Shown: positions 9,564 to 18,003 of the stretch, one piece after another
Layout of the letters: every line of letters begins with the position of its first letter
Position numbering within the stretch: position 1 is the stretch's first letter
DNA from: Streptomyces bikiniensis
Lineage (GTDB): Bacteria; Actinomycetota; Actinomycetes; Streptomycetales; Streptomycetaceae
Assembly: GCA_000716465.1 (NCBI GenBank)
Contig: JNWL01000053.1
Location: 1-40,330 of the forward strand
DNA: 40,330 bases
Reading direction: 5' to 3'
Program-made: the position numbers and the translations under genes
The notes under the pieces: generated by a model
The model's input: the letters and a program-made list of their open reading frames with translations, nothing else
What the model was told of the DNA's origin: nothing
The model's database searches: none

Positions 9564-9746
9564 TTACGCCGGGCGGCGGGCCTCGTCCGTGAGGAGGACC
9601 GGAATGCCGTCGCGGACCGGGTAGGCGAGGCCGCAGTCGGTGCCCGTGCAGACCAGCTCGGGGGTCTCGTCCGCCGTGCGGTCGTTCAGCGGGGCGTGGC
9701 ACGCGGGGCAGGCCAGGATCTCCAGGAGGCCGGCTTCGAGCGGCAT
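9564..9746 (-). CDS. Trm112 family zinc-ribbon protein
   Basis: A complete 60-residue protein starting MPLEAGLLEILACPACHAPL. Four cysteines (13, 16, 33, 38) form a CPxC...C....C zinc ribbon, and the closing YPVRDGIPVLLTDEA is the hallmark of the Trm112/YcaR-like family. In eukaryotes and archaea Trm112 activates methyltransferases; the bacterial role is not settled. It sits between the SIS isomerase gene and manB on the same strand, an arrangement conserved in Streptomyces. A strong hairpin (9839-9876) separates it from manB, so it probably has its own promoter in 9747-9838. Confidence 0.9.
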   Translation of the reverse strand: MPLEAGLLEILACPACHAPLNDRTADETPELVCTGTDCGLAYPVRDGIPVLLTDEARRPA

Positions 9747-9838
9747 GGGGTGGTCCCTTCGGACGAACTGCGGGCGAACGGTGACGGTGCTGCCCTCGGG
9801 ACCGGGCCTTCGGATCGGCCTTCGGGCCAGGTCAGCCT

Positions 9839-9876
9839 ACCGCCGGGGAACGGAGGACGCCCCGTTCCCCGGCGGT
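9839..9876 (-). terminator. Hairpin terminator after manB
   Basis: Fifteen-base perfect stem ACCGCCGGGGAACGG (9839-9853) and CCGTTCCCCGGCGGT (9862-9876), 8-base loop, starting 10 bases past the manB stop. Confidence 0.8.
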
Positions 9877-9886
9877 GGGCGCGGGG

Positions 9887-11254
9887 TCAGTCCGTCGCCC
9901 GGACCAGGGCGAGGACCTCGTCGCGGACGCGGGCGACGGTGGCCTCGTCACGGGCCTCGACGTTGAGGCGGAGCAGCGGCTCGGTGTTGGAGGCGCGGAG
10001 GTTGAACCACCAGTCGGCGGCGGTGACGGTGAGGCCGTCGAGCTCGTCGAGGGTGATCCCGTCCCCGCCCTCGTACGCCGCCCTGACCCGGGCCGTGCTG
10101 GCGGCCTGGTCGGTGACGGTGGAGTTGATCTCGCCGGAGGAGGCGTAGCGGTCGTAGGCGGCGACCAGCTCCGAGAGGGTGCCCTCCTGGCCGCCGAGGG
10201 CCGCGAGGACGTGGAGCGCGGCGAGCATGCCGGTGTCCGCGTTCCAGAAGTCCCGGAAGTAGTAGTGGGCCGAGTGCTCGCCGCCGAAGATCGCGCCCGT
10301 CTTCGCCATCTCCTCCTTGATGAAGGAGTGGCCGACGCGGGTGCGGACGGCCTCGCCGCCCTGCTCGCGGACGACCTCGGGCACGGACCAGGAGGTGATC
10401 AGGTTGTGGATGATCGTTCCGCCGGGGTGCTTGGCGAGCTCGCGGGCGGCGACGAGGGCCGTGATCGCGGACGGGGAGACCGGCTCGCCGCGCTCGTCCA
10501 CGACGAAGCAGCGGTCGGCGTCGCCGTCGAAGGCGAGGCCGATGTCGGCGCCCTCCTCGCGGACGCGGGCCTGGAGGTCCACGATGTTCTTCGGGTCGAG
10601 CGGGTTGGCCTCGTGGTTCGGGAAGGTGCCGTCGAGCTCGAAGTACATCGGGACGGTGTCGAGCGGGAGGCCCGCGAAGACGGTGGGGACGGTGTGCCCG
10701 CCCATGCCGTTCCCGGCGTCCACGACGACCTTGAGCGGGCGGATGCCGGTGAGGTCGACGAGGCCCTTGAGGTGGGCGGCGTAGTCCTGGAGGGTGTCCC
10801 GCTCGGTGACGGTGCCGGGGGTGGCGGCGGCCTCGGGGGCGCCCTTCTCCGACCACTCCTCGGCGAGGGCGCGGATGTCGGCGAGGCCGGTGTCCTGGCC
10901 GACGGGGGCGGCTCCGGCCCGGCACATCTTGATGCCGTTGTACTGGGCCGGGTTGTGCGAGGCGGTGAACATCGCGCCGGGCAGGCCGAGGCTGCCGGAG
11001 GCGAAGTACAGCTGGTCGGTGGAGCAGAGCCCGATGAGGGTGACGTCGGCGCCGAGGCGGGCCGCGCCGCGCGCGAAGGCGCCCGCGAGGCCGGGCGACG
11101 AGGGGCGCATGTCGTGGCCGACGACGATCGCGTCCGCGTCCGTCACCCGGACGAAGGCGGCGCCGAAGAGCTCGGCGAGCGTCTCGTCCCACTGGTCGGG
11201 TACCACTCCGCGGATGTCGTACGCCTTCACGATCTGCGACAGATCGGCAGTCAC
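9887..11254 (-). CDS. manB: Phosphomannomutase/phosphoglucomutase
   Basis: A 455-residue alpha-D-phosphohexomutase converting mannose-6-phosphate (or glucose-6-phosphate) to the 1-phosphate. The active-site loop is AMFTASHNPAQYNGIKM, with the phosphoserine at Ser99. The metal-binding loop is AFDGDADRCFVVDE, the sugar-binding loop is FGGEHSAHYYFRDF, and the phosphate-binding domain has NLRASNTEPLLRLNVEA. All four domains are present. The start is GTG 11254, with AGGAGGG eight bases upstream; an ATG at 11281 is in frame but has no such signal. A possible -10 (TAGTTT, 11310-11315) lies upstream. It feeds mannose-1-P to a nucleotidyltransferase such as the one at 23209-24291. Confidence 0.95.
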   Translation of the reverse strand: MTADLSQIVKAYDIRGVVPDQWDETLAELFGAAFVRVTDADAIVVGHDMRPSSPGLAGAFARGAARLGADVTLIGLCSTDQLYFASGSLGLPGAMFTASHNPAQYNGIKMCRAGAAPVGQDTGLADIRALAEEWSEKGAPEAAATPGTVTERDTLQDYAAHLKGLVDLTGIRPLKVVVDAGNGMGGHTVPTVFAGLPLDTVPMYFELDGTFPNHEANPLDPKNIVDLQARVREEGADIGLAFDGDADRCFVVDERGEPVSPSAITALVAARELAKHPGGTIIHNLITSWSVPEVVREQGGEAVRTRVGHSFIKEEMAKTGAIFGGEHSAHYYFRDFWNADTGMLAALHVLAALGGQEGTLSELVAAYDRYASSGEINSTVTDQAASTARVRAAYEGGDGITLDELDGLTVTAADWWFNLRASNTEPLLRLNVEARDEATVARVRDEVLALVRATD

Positions 11255-11392
11255 GGATCCACCCTCCTGAGTTCTGGGCACGCGTGTGCGGCGCGTGTAC
11301 GGAACGCCAAAACTACCCGGAGTGGGGCGGGGGGATGCGGACGGTGGCCGGTTGCGTCCGCTTGTCGGCCCGGACCTCGCCCGGTCGCCGGT

Positions 11393-11776
11393 TCAGTTGT
11401 CGGGGGAACGGAGCACCCGGAGGTGTCCGCGGCGCCCGACCTCCATGGGGTCGCCGCCACGTCCCCCGCCGCCCTTGCCGCCGGCTCCGGCCGCGCGCTC
11501 CTGGGGGCGGGCCGCCTCCCGTACCGCGTTGGCCAGGGCTTCGAGGTCGTCGCCGCTGGGGCGGGAGGGGGCGGATCCGTCGGAGAGCCGCACGACCTCC
11601 CAGCCGCGCGGGGCGGTGAGGCGCTCGCTGTGCTCGGCGCACAGGTCGTAGCAGTGGGGCTCGGCGTAGGTGGCGAGCGGGCCGAGGACCGCAGTCGAGT
11701 CGGCATAGACGTACGTCAGTGTCGCGACGGCAGGGCGGCCGCACGCGGTGCGCGAACAGCGACGTACAGGGCTCAC
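11393..11776 (-). CDS. DUF3499 family protein
   Basis: A 127-residue actinobacterial protein of unknown function. It starts MSPVRRCSRTACGRPAVATL. Cys7, Cys12, Cys42, Cys46 and nearby histidines (His41, His49) could bind a metal, in a CxxxxC...HCxxxCxxH arrangement. The Gly-rich tail (about 95-110) is likely disordered. The GTG start at 11776 has no ribosome-binding site, but a -10-like TACCGT lies 8 bases upstream (11785-11790), suggesting a leaderless mRNA. It is divergent from the metallopeptidase-like gene, as in other actinobacteria. Confidence 0.85.
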   Translation of the reverse strand: MSPVRRCSRTACGRPAVATLTYVYADSTAVLGPLATYAEPHCYDLCAEHSERLTAPRGWEVVRLSDGSAPSRPSGDDLEALANAVREAARPQERAAGAGGKGGGGRGGDPMEVGRRGHLRVLRSPDN

Positions 11777-12144
11777 GACGTTGGACGGTACCGCACTCTT
11801 GAGCGGGCCGCGACGACTCTCCCTCAGGTCACTCCACCGTGTCGCGGTGTGAACTCCGCCATACCCCTGTGCGAGGCGCCCGTTCCGACCTGCGGGGAAG
11901 GTGTCGCACGGCCGCCGGGGCAGGTGGAGATTCGGACAGTCTGGGATACGAATCCGGTCAATCAGGGCCAGATGGCCGATCGTGGCGGACCACCGAATCG
12001 GGCACTCGAACGGCCGGAATGTTCAGGTTTCGACAGGAGGGGCGGGGAGGGGGCGTGAGCGGTCCGGGAGCGGGCCCGGCGCGCCGGGGAAGGTGGCGAG
12101 GACGCGCCACGGTACGGAGGGCCGATGAGGGTTACGCTGCGTCA
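11777..12144. promoter_or_regulatory. Divergent promoter region, two leaderless-type -10 boxes
   Basis: Minus strand: TACCGT (11785-11790), then 8 bases, then GTG of the DUF3499 gene. Plus strand: TACGCT (12133-12138), then 6 bases to GTG 12145 and 9 to ATG 12148 of the metallopeptidase-like gene. Neither start has a well-placed Shine-Dalgarno sequence. -35 boxes are not obvious. No other gene was seen in the 370 bases. Confidence 0.45.
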
Positions 12145-12147
12145 GTG

Positions 12148-12603
12148 ATGGACAGTCCTGTGCCGCCGAGCCCCCAGCACCGTCCCGCGGAGCCCCCGGC
12201 GGAGCCGCGGGTCCGCCGCCGCGACCGGCACGGCCGCGGGATGCGGGGTCCCGTCGCGCCGCCGCAGGTGCCGCTCTCCGCGAGCCGGGCCGACACCTTC
12301 CGCGATCTGGTCCTCGACTCGGTGGAGCGCCTCGAACGGCACTGGCCGCAGCTGGCCGACGTCGAGTTCATGGTCCTGGAGGTGCCGCCGTCCGTGCCGG
12401 GCGAGACGGTGCCGCTGGGCGGTTCGCTCCCGGCGGAGAAGGGCGAGCCCGCCCGGGTGGTCGTCTACCGGCGGCCGGTCGAGATCCGCTCGAAGAACCG
12501 GGACGAGCGGGCGCTCCTGGTCCACGAGGTGGTCGTGGAGCAGGTCGCCGAGCTCCTCGGACTCTCCCCCGAGTCGGTCGACCCCCGGTACGGGCAGGAC
12601 TGA
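12148..12603 (+). CDS. Metallopeptidase family (zincin-like) protein with altered HExxH
   Basis: A 151-residue protein of the small zincin-like family (PF06262 type) found next to DUF3499 in actinobacteria. Residues 1-45 are Pro/Arg-rich; the domain runs from about 46 to the end. The segment ALLVHEVVVEQVAELLGL sits where the family has a zinc-binding HExxH, but here it reads His126-Glu127-Val-Val-Val130-Glu131: the second histidine is absent. It may bind metal differently or be non-catalytic. The start could be GTG 12145 (one residue longer) if the transcript is leaderless. The last codons and stop lie in a 17-base direct repeat (12586-12602 and 12616-12632). Confidence 0.8.
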   Translation: MDSPVPPSPQHRPAEPPAEPRVRRRDRHGRGMRGPVAPPQVPLSASRADTFRDLVLDSVERLERHWPQLADVEFMVLEVPPSVPGETVPLGGSLPAEKGEPARVVVYRRPVEIRSKNRDERALLVHEVVVEQVAELLGLSPESVDPRYGQD

Positions 12604-12632
12604 GCCGGCCGCCCTCGGTACGGGCAGGACTG
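12586..12632. repeat. 17-bp direct repeat spanning a stop codon
   Basis: CGGTACGGGCAGGACTG at 12586-12602 (containing the last codons of the metallopeptidase-like gene) recurs exactly at 12616-12632, 30 bases on, in the noncoding spacer. Confidence 0.8.
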
Positions 12633-12769
12633 GCCGGACCGGACGGGACTGGACCGGGTGGGGCGGGGTCGGGTGGGCCAGGGCCAGGGCGGGTCCGTGG
12701 TCGTACGGCTCCGCCCCCTCCGGTCTCGCCCGTAGGGGGCGGCGTCCCACCCGTGGAGGGCCCCTGGTC

Positions 12770-14308
12770 TCAGTCCAGTACCCCCAGGTCCTGGTGGGCC
12801 GACGGGACCTCGACCGTGCCCCGGTCGTCGGCGAGGGTCTGGACGGTGAACATCGGGACGCCGTCCTGCGGCACCGCGAGCGTCCGCGCCGCGTACACCT
12901 TGCCGCCGGAGACCGGTTCGACGGTCAGCGCGTAGGCGCCCTTGAGGCCCTGGGGGGCGAGGTCGGCGAGGGGCGTCGTCGTGCGCGCCTTGACCGTGAC
13001 CGTCTTCGAGACCGGCGTGCCCGCCCCGGAGCCGGCCGAGGCGGTGACCTTGACCTGCGCGTCGGCCTCGGGGGCGGTCAGGGTGAGCGTCGAGGACTTG
13101 GCGCGGTTGTCGGCGACCGTCGCGCGGGCGGAGATCGCCCCCGCCGCCGGGATGAAGGCGATCTCGCTCTTGTCGCCCTTGCCCCGGACCACCTGGAGGG
13201 CGGCCACGACCGGGACGGGCCGCTTCGGGTCCTCGGGGCCGAGGAACAGCGAGGCCGCCGAGCCCCGGGTGAGGTCCGGCAGGTCGATGGAGGCCGTCAT
13301 CCCGGACTTCACGTGCAGGGTGTCGGCGCCCGCCGGGACGATCGCGCCGTTCGCGGTGGACAGCTGGACCTTCAGGTCGGCGTCGTCCTCGCCGGGGGCG
13401 AAGACCACGAGCCGCACCGAGGAGGCGTCGGCCGGGATGCCGGGGAGCACGACGCTGCCCGACGGGTCGGCCGAGGCGGAGAGCCAGTCGCTGCCGAGCT
13501 TGTCGTCGGCGACGCCGACGGCCGCGCCGACGCGCCCGCTGCGGGTGGTGACGTGGACGGTGACGTCCCGCTGGGCGGGCTCGGCGGTGAGGGTGGAGAG
13601 CAGGACCGGGACCGTGGAGTGGGCGGGGACCGGGATGCCCTCGGTGAACTGGGACTTGAGGACGCCCTCGGGGCCGTACAGCGTGATGTCGGCGACGGCG
13701 GCCGTGTCGTCCGGGTTGGTGAGGTGGACGTAGTCGTGGCGCGCCTGGGCGGTGGAGGCCGCCGGGAACCAGAAGTCGGTGTCGGGGGCGCCGCAGGTGA
13801 GGCCGAGGAGGCCGCGCGAGCCGCCCGCCGGGACGACGGTGGTCTGCTGGACGGTCCAGCCGGGGGCGAGGGCGCCGGTGGCCGAGCCGGTGAGGGCGGG
13901 CACGGCCGCGCCGTTCGCCTCGGCGGTGACGGGCTTGCCGGGGGCCGTGACGGTGGCGGGGGCCTTGGGCGCGGCGGGCTTCTTGCCGTCCTTGCCGGTG
14001 CCGCCGTCGGCGGTCGCGCCCGCGGCGGGCCGCAGGAGGGCCGTGGGCCGCCCGGCCCCGTCCCCGCCGGTGTCCGGGGCCTTGCCGGCCTCCGTTCCCG
14101 GCGGGGTGTACGAGGTGTAGACGGTCTCGGCCACCTCGGAGGAGCTCGGGGCCGGGCAGGCCAGGCCGACGCGCTCGACCGGCAGCCGGGTGGTGGTCTT
14201 CGCCGCCTCGGGGGCCGCGGTGCCCTCGGGGGCGGTGAGGGCGGCGAAGCCGGTGACGGCGGCGAGGGCCGTGGCGCCCGCGATCAGGGAGAGGGTCGTG
14301 CGCTTCAC
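12770..14308 (-). CDS. DUF5719 family secreted protein
   Basis: A 512-residue exported protein. The N-terminus MKRTTLSLIAGATALAAVTG (GTG start) is a signal peptide or single membrane anchor, with likely processing after the Ala-rich stretch near residue 32. The remainder is Ala/Gly/Val/Thr-rich with repeated beta-sandwich-like stretches (for example VHVTTRSGRVGAAVGVADD and VKVTASAGSGAGTPVSKTVT), consistent with extracellular Ig-like domains. I recognise this context as DUF5719; function unknown. Its GTG overlaps the stop of the upstream glycosyltransferase by 4 bases (14305-14308), so translation is coupled. A role with that membrane glycosyltransferase in envelope glycan assembly is inferred from this overlap. 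Confidence 0.75.
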   Translation of the reverse strand: MKRTTLSLIAGATALAAVTGFAALTAPEGTAAPEAAKTTTRLPVERVGLACPAPSSSEVAETVYTSYTPPGTEAGKAPDTGGDGAGRPTALLRPAAGATADGGTGKDGKKPAAPKAPATVTAPGKPVTAEANGAAVPALTGSATGALAPGWTVQQTTVVPAGGSRGLLGLTCGAPDTDFWFPAASTAQARHDYVHLTNPDDTAAVADITLYGPEGVLKSQFTEGIPVPAHSTVPVLLSTLTAEPAQRDVTVHVTTRSGRVGAAVGVADDKLGSDWLSASADPSGSVVLPGIPADASSVRLVVFAPGEDDADLKVQLSTANGAIVPAGADTLHVKSGMTASIDLPDLTRGSAASLFLGPEDPKRPVPVVAALQVVRGKGDKSEIAFIPAAGAISARATVADNRAKSSTLTLTAPEADAQVKVTASAGSGAGTPVSKTVTVKARTTTPLADLAPQGLKGAYALTVEPVSGGKVYAARTLAVPQDGVPMFTVQTLADDRGTVEVPSAHQDLGVLD

Positions 14309-17300
14309 TGGTTGCTGCTCCCGTCGGGACGCTGCTCGTTCTCGTGGCCCTGGGCGGGTCCGTAGCCGTAGCCGTACGGGTCGTACTGCTGCGGGTCGTA
14401 GCCCTGCTGCTGCGGGTCGTAGCCCTGTCCGCCGTACTGCTGCTGCCCGTACCCCTGCGGGTCGTACCGCTGCTCGTACGGCTGCTGCTCGTAGCCCTGC
14501 CGGGGGTACGCGTACGGCTGCTGCTGGTACGGGTCGGCCGCGTACTCCTGGTAGGAGCCCTGCTCGGCGTAGGGCTGGTCCTGGGCATGGTCCCCGGCCG
14601 GGGCGTGGGCGTGGGCGGGGTCGTACGCGCCGTCCCATTCCCCCTCCCGGTCCCCGGGCCCGTGGGTCTGCTGCTCCGGGATCGGGAGCGGCTCGCGCTC
14701 CGGCGCGTCGGCGGGCGCCTGTCCCGCGGCCTCCGCCTCGGCGGCGGCGCGCAGGCGGCGGGCGCGGCGGCCGTCGCCCTCGGCGGCCCGGGCGGGGATC
14801 GCGAGCTCCTCGTCGGGCAGGTCGTCGTCGATCTCGCGGCGGCGGCCGGGCAGGGCGAGGACGAGCAGGAAGACGCCGAGGGCGACCTGGGTCCAGATCC
14901 ACGCGGTGTGGGCGAGCGGCTCCTCGTACGTGACGTCGAGGCGGCCGCCCTGGGCGGGGAGTTCGAAGCCCTGGGCCCAGCCGTCGACGGTGGTCCGCTT
15001 CAGCTCCTTGCCGTCGAGGGTGGCGGTCCAGCCCTCCGCGGCGCGGTCGGCGAGGCGCAGGACGCGGCCGGCGGGGCCCTCGGGGATCTCGGTGTGCACC
15101 TCGACGGGTCCGGCGGCGACGGCCACGGCCTCGGCGGTCTCCTCGGCGGCCCCTTCGGCGGCCGGGGCCCCGTCCTCGGCGGCGGGCGGGACGATCATGA
15201 CGCGGGCGATCCCGCGGTCCACGCGCCAGAGCGCGCTGCCGTCGATCTGGCTGAGGCGGCTGAGGCCGGGGGTGGCGTCGAGGACGCGGCTCATCTGGCG
15301 CGGGGCCCCGTCCCGTACGAGGACGTAGCGGATCGCGTAGCCGCTGAGCTGCTCGGTCTGGTCGGCGCCGGAGCCGGCGACGAGGAGGGCGACGGTCCGG
15401 TCGAGGTGCGGGTCTCCCTCGGCGGTGGCGGTGAGCTCGGCGTCGCCGAGGCGGGCGCCGGAGCCGCGGACGAGGGTGTAGGCGACCCGGCCGGGGGCGG
15501 AGCCGCCGAGGACGAGGGTGCGGGGCTGGTCGCGGGTGGTGCTCTCCTCGGCCACGAAGGCCGGGACCTGGACCGGGTCGCGGCGGGTCAGCGGGCCGTC
15601 GGCGCCGCCGATCATCCAGCCGGCGGCGGCGACGGCGGGGCCGGCGGCGCAGGCGAGGGCGATCAGGGCGGCGACGGGCTGGCGCCAGCCGAAGCCGTGG
15701 GCGGCGACGCGGGTGCGTCCGCCCTCGGCGCCGATCATGCCGGCGGCGATGAGGGCGGCGCCGTAGACGAGGGTGGCGGGGCCGGCCCAGCCGGTGCCGC
15801 CCGCGCCGTTGGTGAGGGCGGCGAGGAGGAGGGCGGCGAGGGCGGCGGCCCAGGCGGCGTGGACGGCGAGCCGGCGCTCCTCGCGGAGCAGCCCGGCGAG
15901 GCCGGCGAGGACGAGGCCGATCAGGAGGAGGCCGCCGGTGGTGCCGGGGCCGCCGGGACTGGCGCCGAGCAGGTCGAGCGCGCCGGCGGTGCCGGTGCGG
16001 ATGTCGACGCCGGCCTCGCGCAGGAAGGCGGAGGGGTCGGTCAGGAGGGTGAGCGACCAGGGGGCGAGGACGAGCAGGGGGGTGCCGGTGGCGGCGAGGA
16101 AGCGCAGCCCGTACGCGGTGAGGTCGGAGCGGCGGACGGCGAGGACGCCGAGGCCGAGGAGGACGGCGAGGGGCCAGACGACCGGGGTGAACGCGGTCGT
16201 GAGGGTGAGCAGCAGGGCGTACGCCCAGGTGGCGCGCCAGCTGCCCCGGTCGGGCCGGTTGAAGCCGTGGGCGGCGACGGCGGCGCGGCCGATCAGCGGG
16301 AGCAGGATCGCGAGGACGGCGGTGCCGAGCCGGCCGGTGGCGAGGGCGCCGGTGACGGCGGGCAGGAAGGCGTACGCGACGGCGCCCCAGGCGCGAAGCA
16401 GCCGGGACTCGACGATGCCCCGGGAGGCGAAGTACGCGGTGAAGCCGGCGAGCGGGACCGAGCAGACGAGCAGCACGGTCAGCGCGGTGGAGGTGGAGCC
16501 GAGGAACAGCGCGGAGAGCGCGGCCAGGACGGCGAGGTAGGGCGGGGCGGACTGGGTGCCGCCGGTGCCGAGGGGGTGCCAGGTGTCGGCGTACCGGGAC
16601 CAGAGTCCGGAGACGGTGTCGGGGGCGGGCAGCAGGGCGCCGCCGGCCAGGGAGCCGCCGGAGAGGAGGTTGCGGCAGGCGACGACGGAGACGACGAGGA
16701 GGAGGGCGAAGAGGACCGGGCCGGGTCGGTGGGCGATCTTCTTGAGCCGGGCGAACTGCTCGATCTCCAGGTAGTCGGCGTCGTCGCCGCCGGGGCCGGA
16801 TTCCACGACGCCGTGGCGGGAGCCGCCGGAGTCGGCCTCGTTGCCGCCGAAGTTGGCGGTGAGCTGTTCGGCGGCGGCGCGGACGGTGGCGCCGGGCGGC
16901 GGGAACAGCGGGCGGAGTTCGCCCGCGGCGACGGCGGGGTTCTTGCGCCGTTTGCGGGCGGCGAGGATCTTCTCGGGGCGCAGCAGGGTGGCGAGGAGGC
17001 CCATGACCTCGTCGACGGCCTGTCCGGGGACCTTGCCGACGAGGTAGGCGAGGGTGCGGAGCAGGGTGCTGAGGACGAGCCGCAGGAAGACGTACGGGAG
17101 GGCGGCGCCGCGGGTGTTGGCGAGGAGCGTGTAGACGGCTCCGGCCTTGTCGACGCGGTGCGGGTTGGCGGCCGTTCGGCCGGCGCAGTCGACGGTGCGG
17201 CGCTCGCGGGCGGCGGCCTCGGCGTGCCGCAGGACGGCGTCGGGGGCGATGAGGACGCGGTGGCCGGCGGCGTGGGCGCGCCAGCACAGGTCGACGTCGT

Positions 17301-18003
17301 CGCGCATGAGGGGCAGGCGCCGGTCGAAGCCGCCCAGTTCCTCGAAGACGTCGCGGCGGATCAGCATGCCGGCGGTGGAGACGGAGAGGACGGAGCGGAC
17401 CTGGTCGTGCTGGCCCTGGTCCTGTTCGCGCCGGTCGAGGCCGGTCCAGCGGCGGCCGCTGCGGGCGATGGAGACGCCGGTCTCCAGGAGCTGCTTGCGG
17501 TCGTACCAGCCGCGCAGTTTGGGGCCGACGACGGCGGCGTACGCGTCGGAGTCGGCGACGCGCAGGAGTTCGGCGAGGGCGTCGGGCTCGGGCGCGCAGT
17601 CGTCGTGCAGGAGCCAGAGCCACTGGACCGGTTCGCCGTGCGGGAGTTCGGGGAGGTCGTAGGCCTCGTCGTTCCAGGTGCGGCTGACGGGGTCCCAGCC
17701 GCTGGGGCGCTTCAGGTAGGGCAGGTCCTCGGGTCCGAGCACGGGCGCGGTGCGGGCGGCCTCCTCGACGGCGGCGCCGAAGCCGGTGCGGCGCGCGAGG
17801 TGCAGGACGCGGTCGGCGCCGACGGCGTCGGCGACGAGCTGTGCGGAGTCGTCGGCGCTGCCGGTGTCGGCCGCGACCACGTTCTGCACGGGGCGTTCCT
17901 GGGCGAGCAGGCCGGCCAGGGCGTCGGGCAGCCAGCGGGCGCCGTCGTGGGTGACGAGCACGGCGGTGACGACGTGTCGCGGGAACTCAGGAGTTGAGGA
18001 CAT
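14305..18003 (-). CDS. Large membrane glycosyltransferase (GT2 domain + multi-span membrane region)
   Basis: 1232 residues. Residues about 10-290 form a family-2 glycosyltransferase domain: VVTAVLVTHDGARWLPDALA, the nucleotide-sugar/metal site WLWLLHDDCAPEPDALAELL, and DVDLCWRAHAAGHRVLIAP. Next come roughly a dozen hydrophobic segments (about residues 300-800), then an extracytoplasmic domain, a last membrane span (YEEPLAHTAWIWTQVALGVF and onward, about residues 1040-1070), and an acidic tail ending in a Tyr/Gln/Pro/Gly repeat. It probably transfers sugar to a lipid-linked or surface glycan; the substrate is unknown. ATG 18003 starts the domain; GGAGGG lies 12 bases upstream. It lies between whiB and the DUF5719 gene, and its stop overlaps the latter's start. 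Confidence 0.85.
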   Translation of the reverse strand: MSSTPEFPRHVVTAVLVTHDGARWLPDALAGLLAQERPVQNVVAADTGSADDSAQLVADAVGADRVLHLARRTGFGAAVEEAARTAPVLGPEDLPYLKRPSGWDPVSRTWNDEAYDLPELPHGEPVQWLWLLHDDCAPEPDALAELLRVADSDAYAAVVGPKLRGWYDRKQLLETGVSIARSGRRWTGLDRREQDQGQHDQVRSVLSVSTAGMLIRRDVFEELGGFDRRLPLMRDDVDLCWRAHAAGHRVLIAPDAVLRHAEAAARERRTVDCAGRTAANPHRVDKAGAVYTLLANTRGAALPYVFLRLVLSTLLRTLAYLVGKVPGQAVDEVMGLLATLLRPEKILAARKRRKNPAVAAGELRPLFPPPGATVRAAAEQLTANFGGNEADSGGSRHGVVESGPGGDDADYLEIEQFARLKKIAHRPGPVLFALLLVVSVVACRNLLSGGSLAGGALLPAPDTVSGLWSRYADTWHPLGTGGTQSAPPYLAVLAALSALFLGSTSTALTVLLVCSVPLAGFTAYFASRGIVESRLLRAWGAVAYAFLPAVTGALATGRLGTAVLAILLPLIGRAAVAAHGFNRPDRGSWRATWAYALLLTLTTAFTPVVWPLAVLLGLGVLAVRRSDLTAYGLRFLAATGTPLLVLAPWSLTLLTDPSAFLREAGVDIRTGTAGALDLLGASPGGPGTTGGLLLIGLVLAGLAGLLREERRLAVHAAWAAALAALLLAALTNGAGGTGWAGPATLVYGAALIAAGMIGAEGGRTRVAAHGFGWRQPVAALIALACAAGPAVAAAGWMIGGADGPLTRRDPVQVPAFVAEESTTRDQPRTLVLGGSAPGRVAYTLVRGSGARLGDAELTATAEGDPHLDRTVALLVAGSGADQTEQLSGYAIRYVLVRDGAPRQMSRVLDATPGLSRLSQIDGSALWRVDRGIARVMIVPPAAEDGAPAAEGAAEETAEAVAVAAGPVEVHTEIPEGPAGRVLRLADRAAEGWTATLDGKELKRTTVDGWAQGFELPAQGGRLDVTYEEPLAHTAWIWTQVALGVFLLVLALPGRRREIDDDLPDEELAIPARAAEGDGRRARRLRAAAEAEAAGQAPADAPEREPLPIPEQQTHGPGDREGEWDGAYDPAHAHAPAGDHAQDQPYAEQGSYQEYAADPYQQQPYAYPRQGYEQQPYEQRYDPQGYGQQQYGGQGYDPQQQGYDPQQYDPYGYGYGPAQGHENEQRPDGSSNQ

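Noticed and set aside
8963..9592. Coding repeat protein on the plus strand across the tandem array
   Set aside because: The 13-residue repeat is only the 39-bp array read in frame; no ribosome-binding site or domain, and other frames are equally open.
12770..17623. Single 1617-residue minus-strand ORF
   Set aside because: Most of it is Arg/Pro-rich translation in a shadow frame of the glycosyltransferase. Only its last 512 codons, from GTG 14308, are a real gene (DUF5719).
14344..17997. 1217-residue plus-strand ORF opposite the glycosyltransferase
   Set aside because: Gly/Ala/Glu-rich antisense shadow without domains; the minus-strand frame has clear GT2 motifs.
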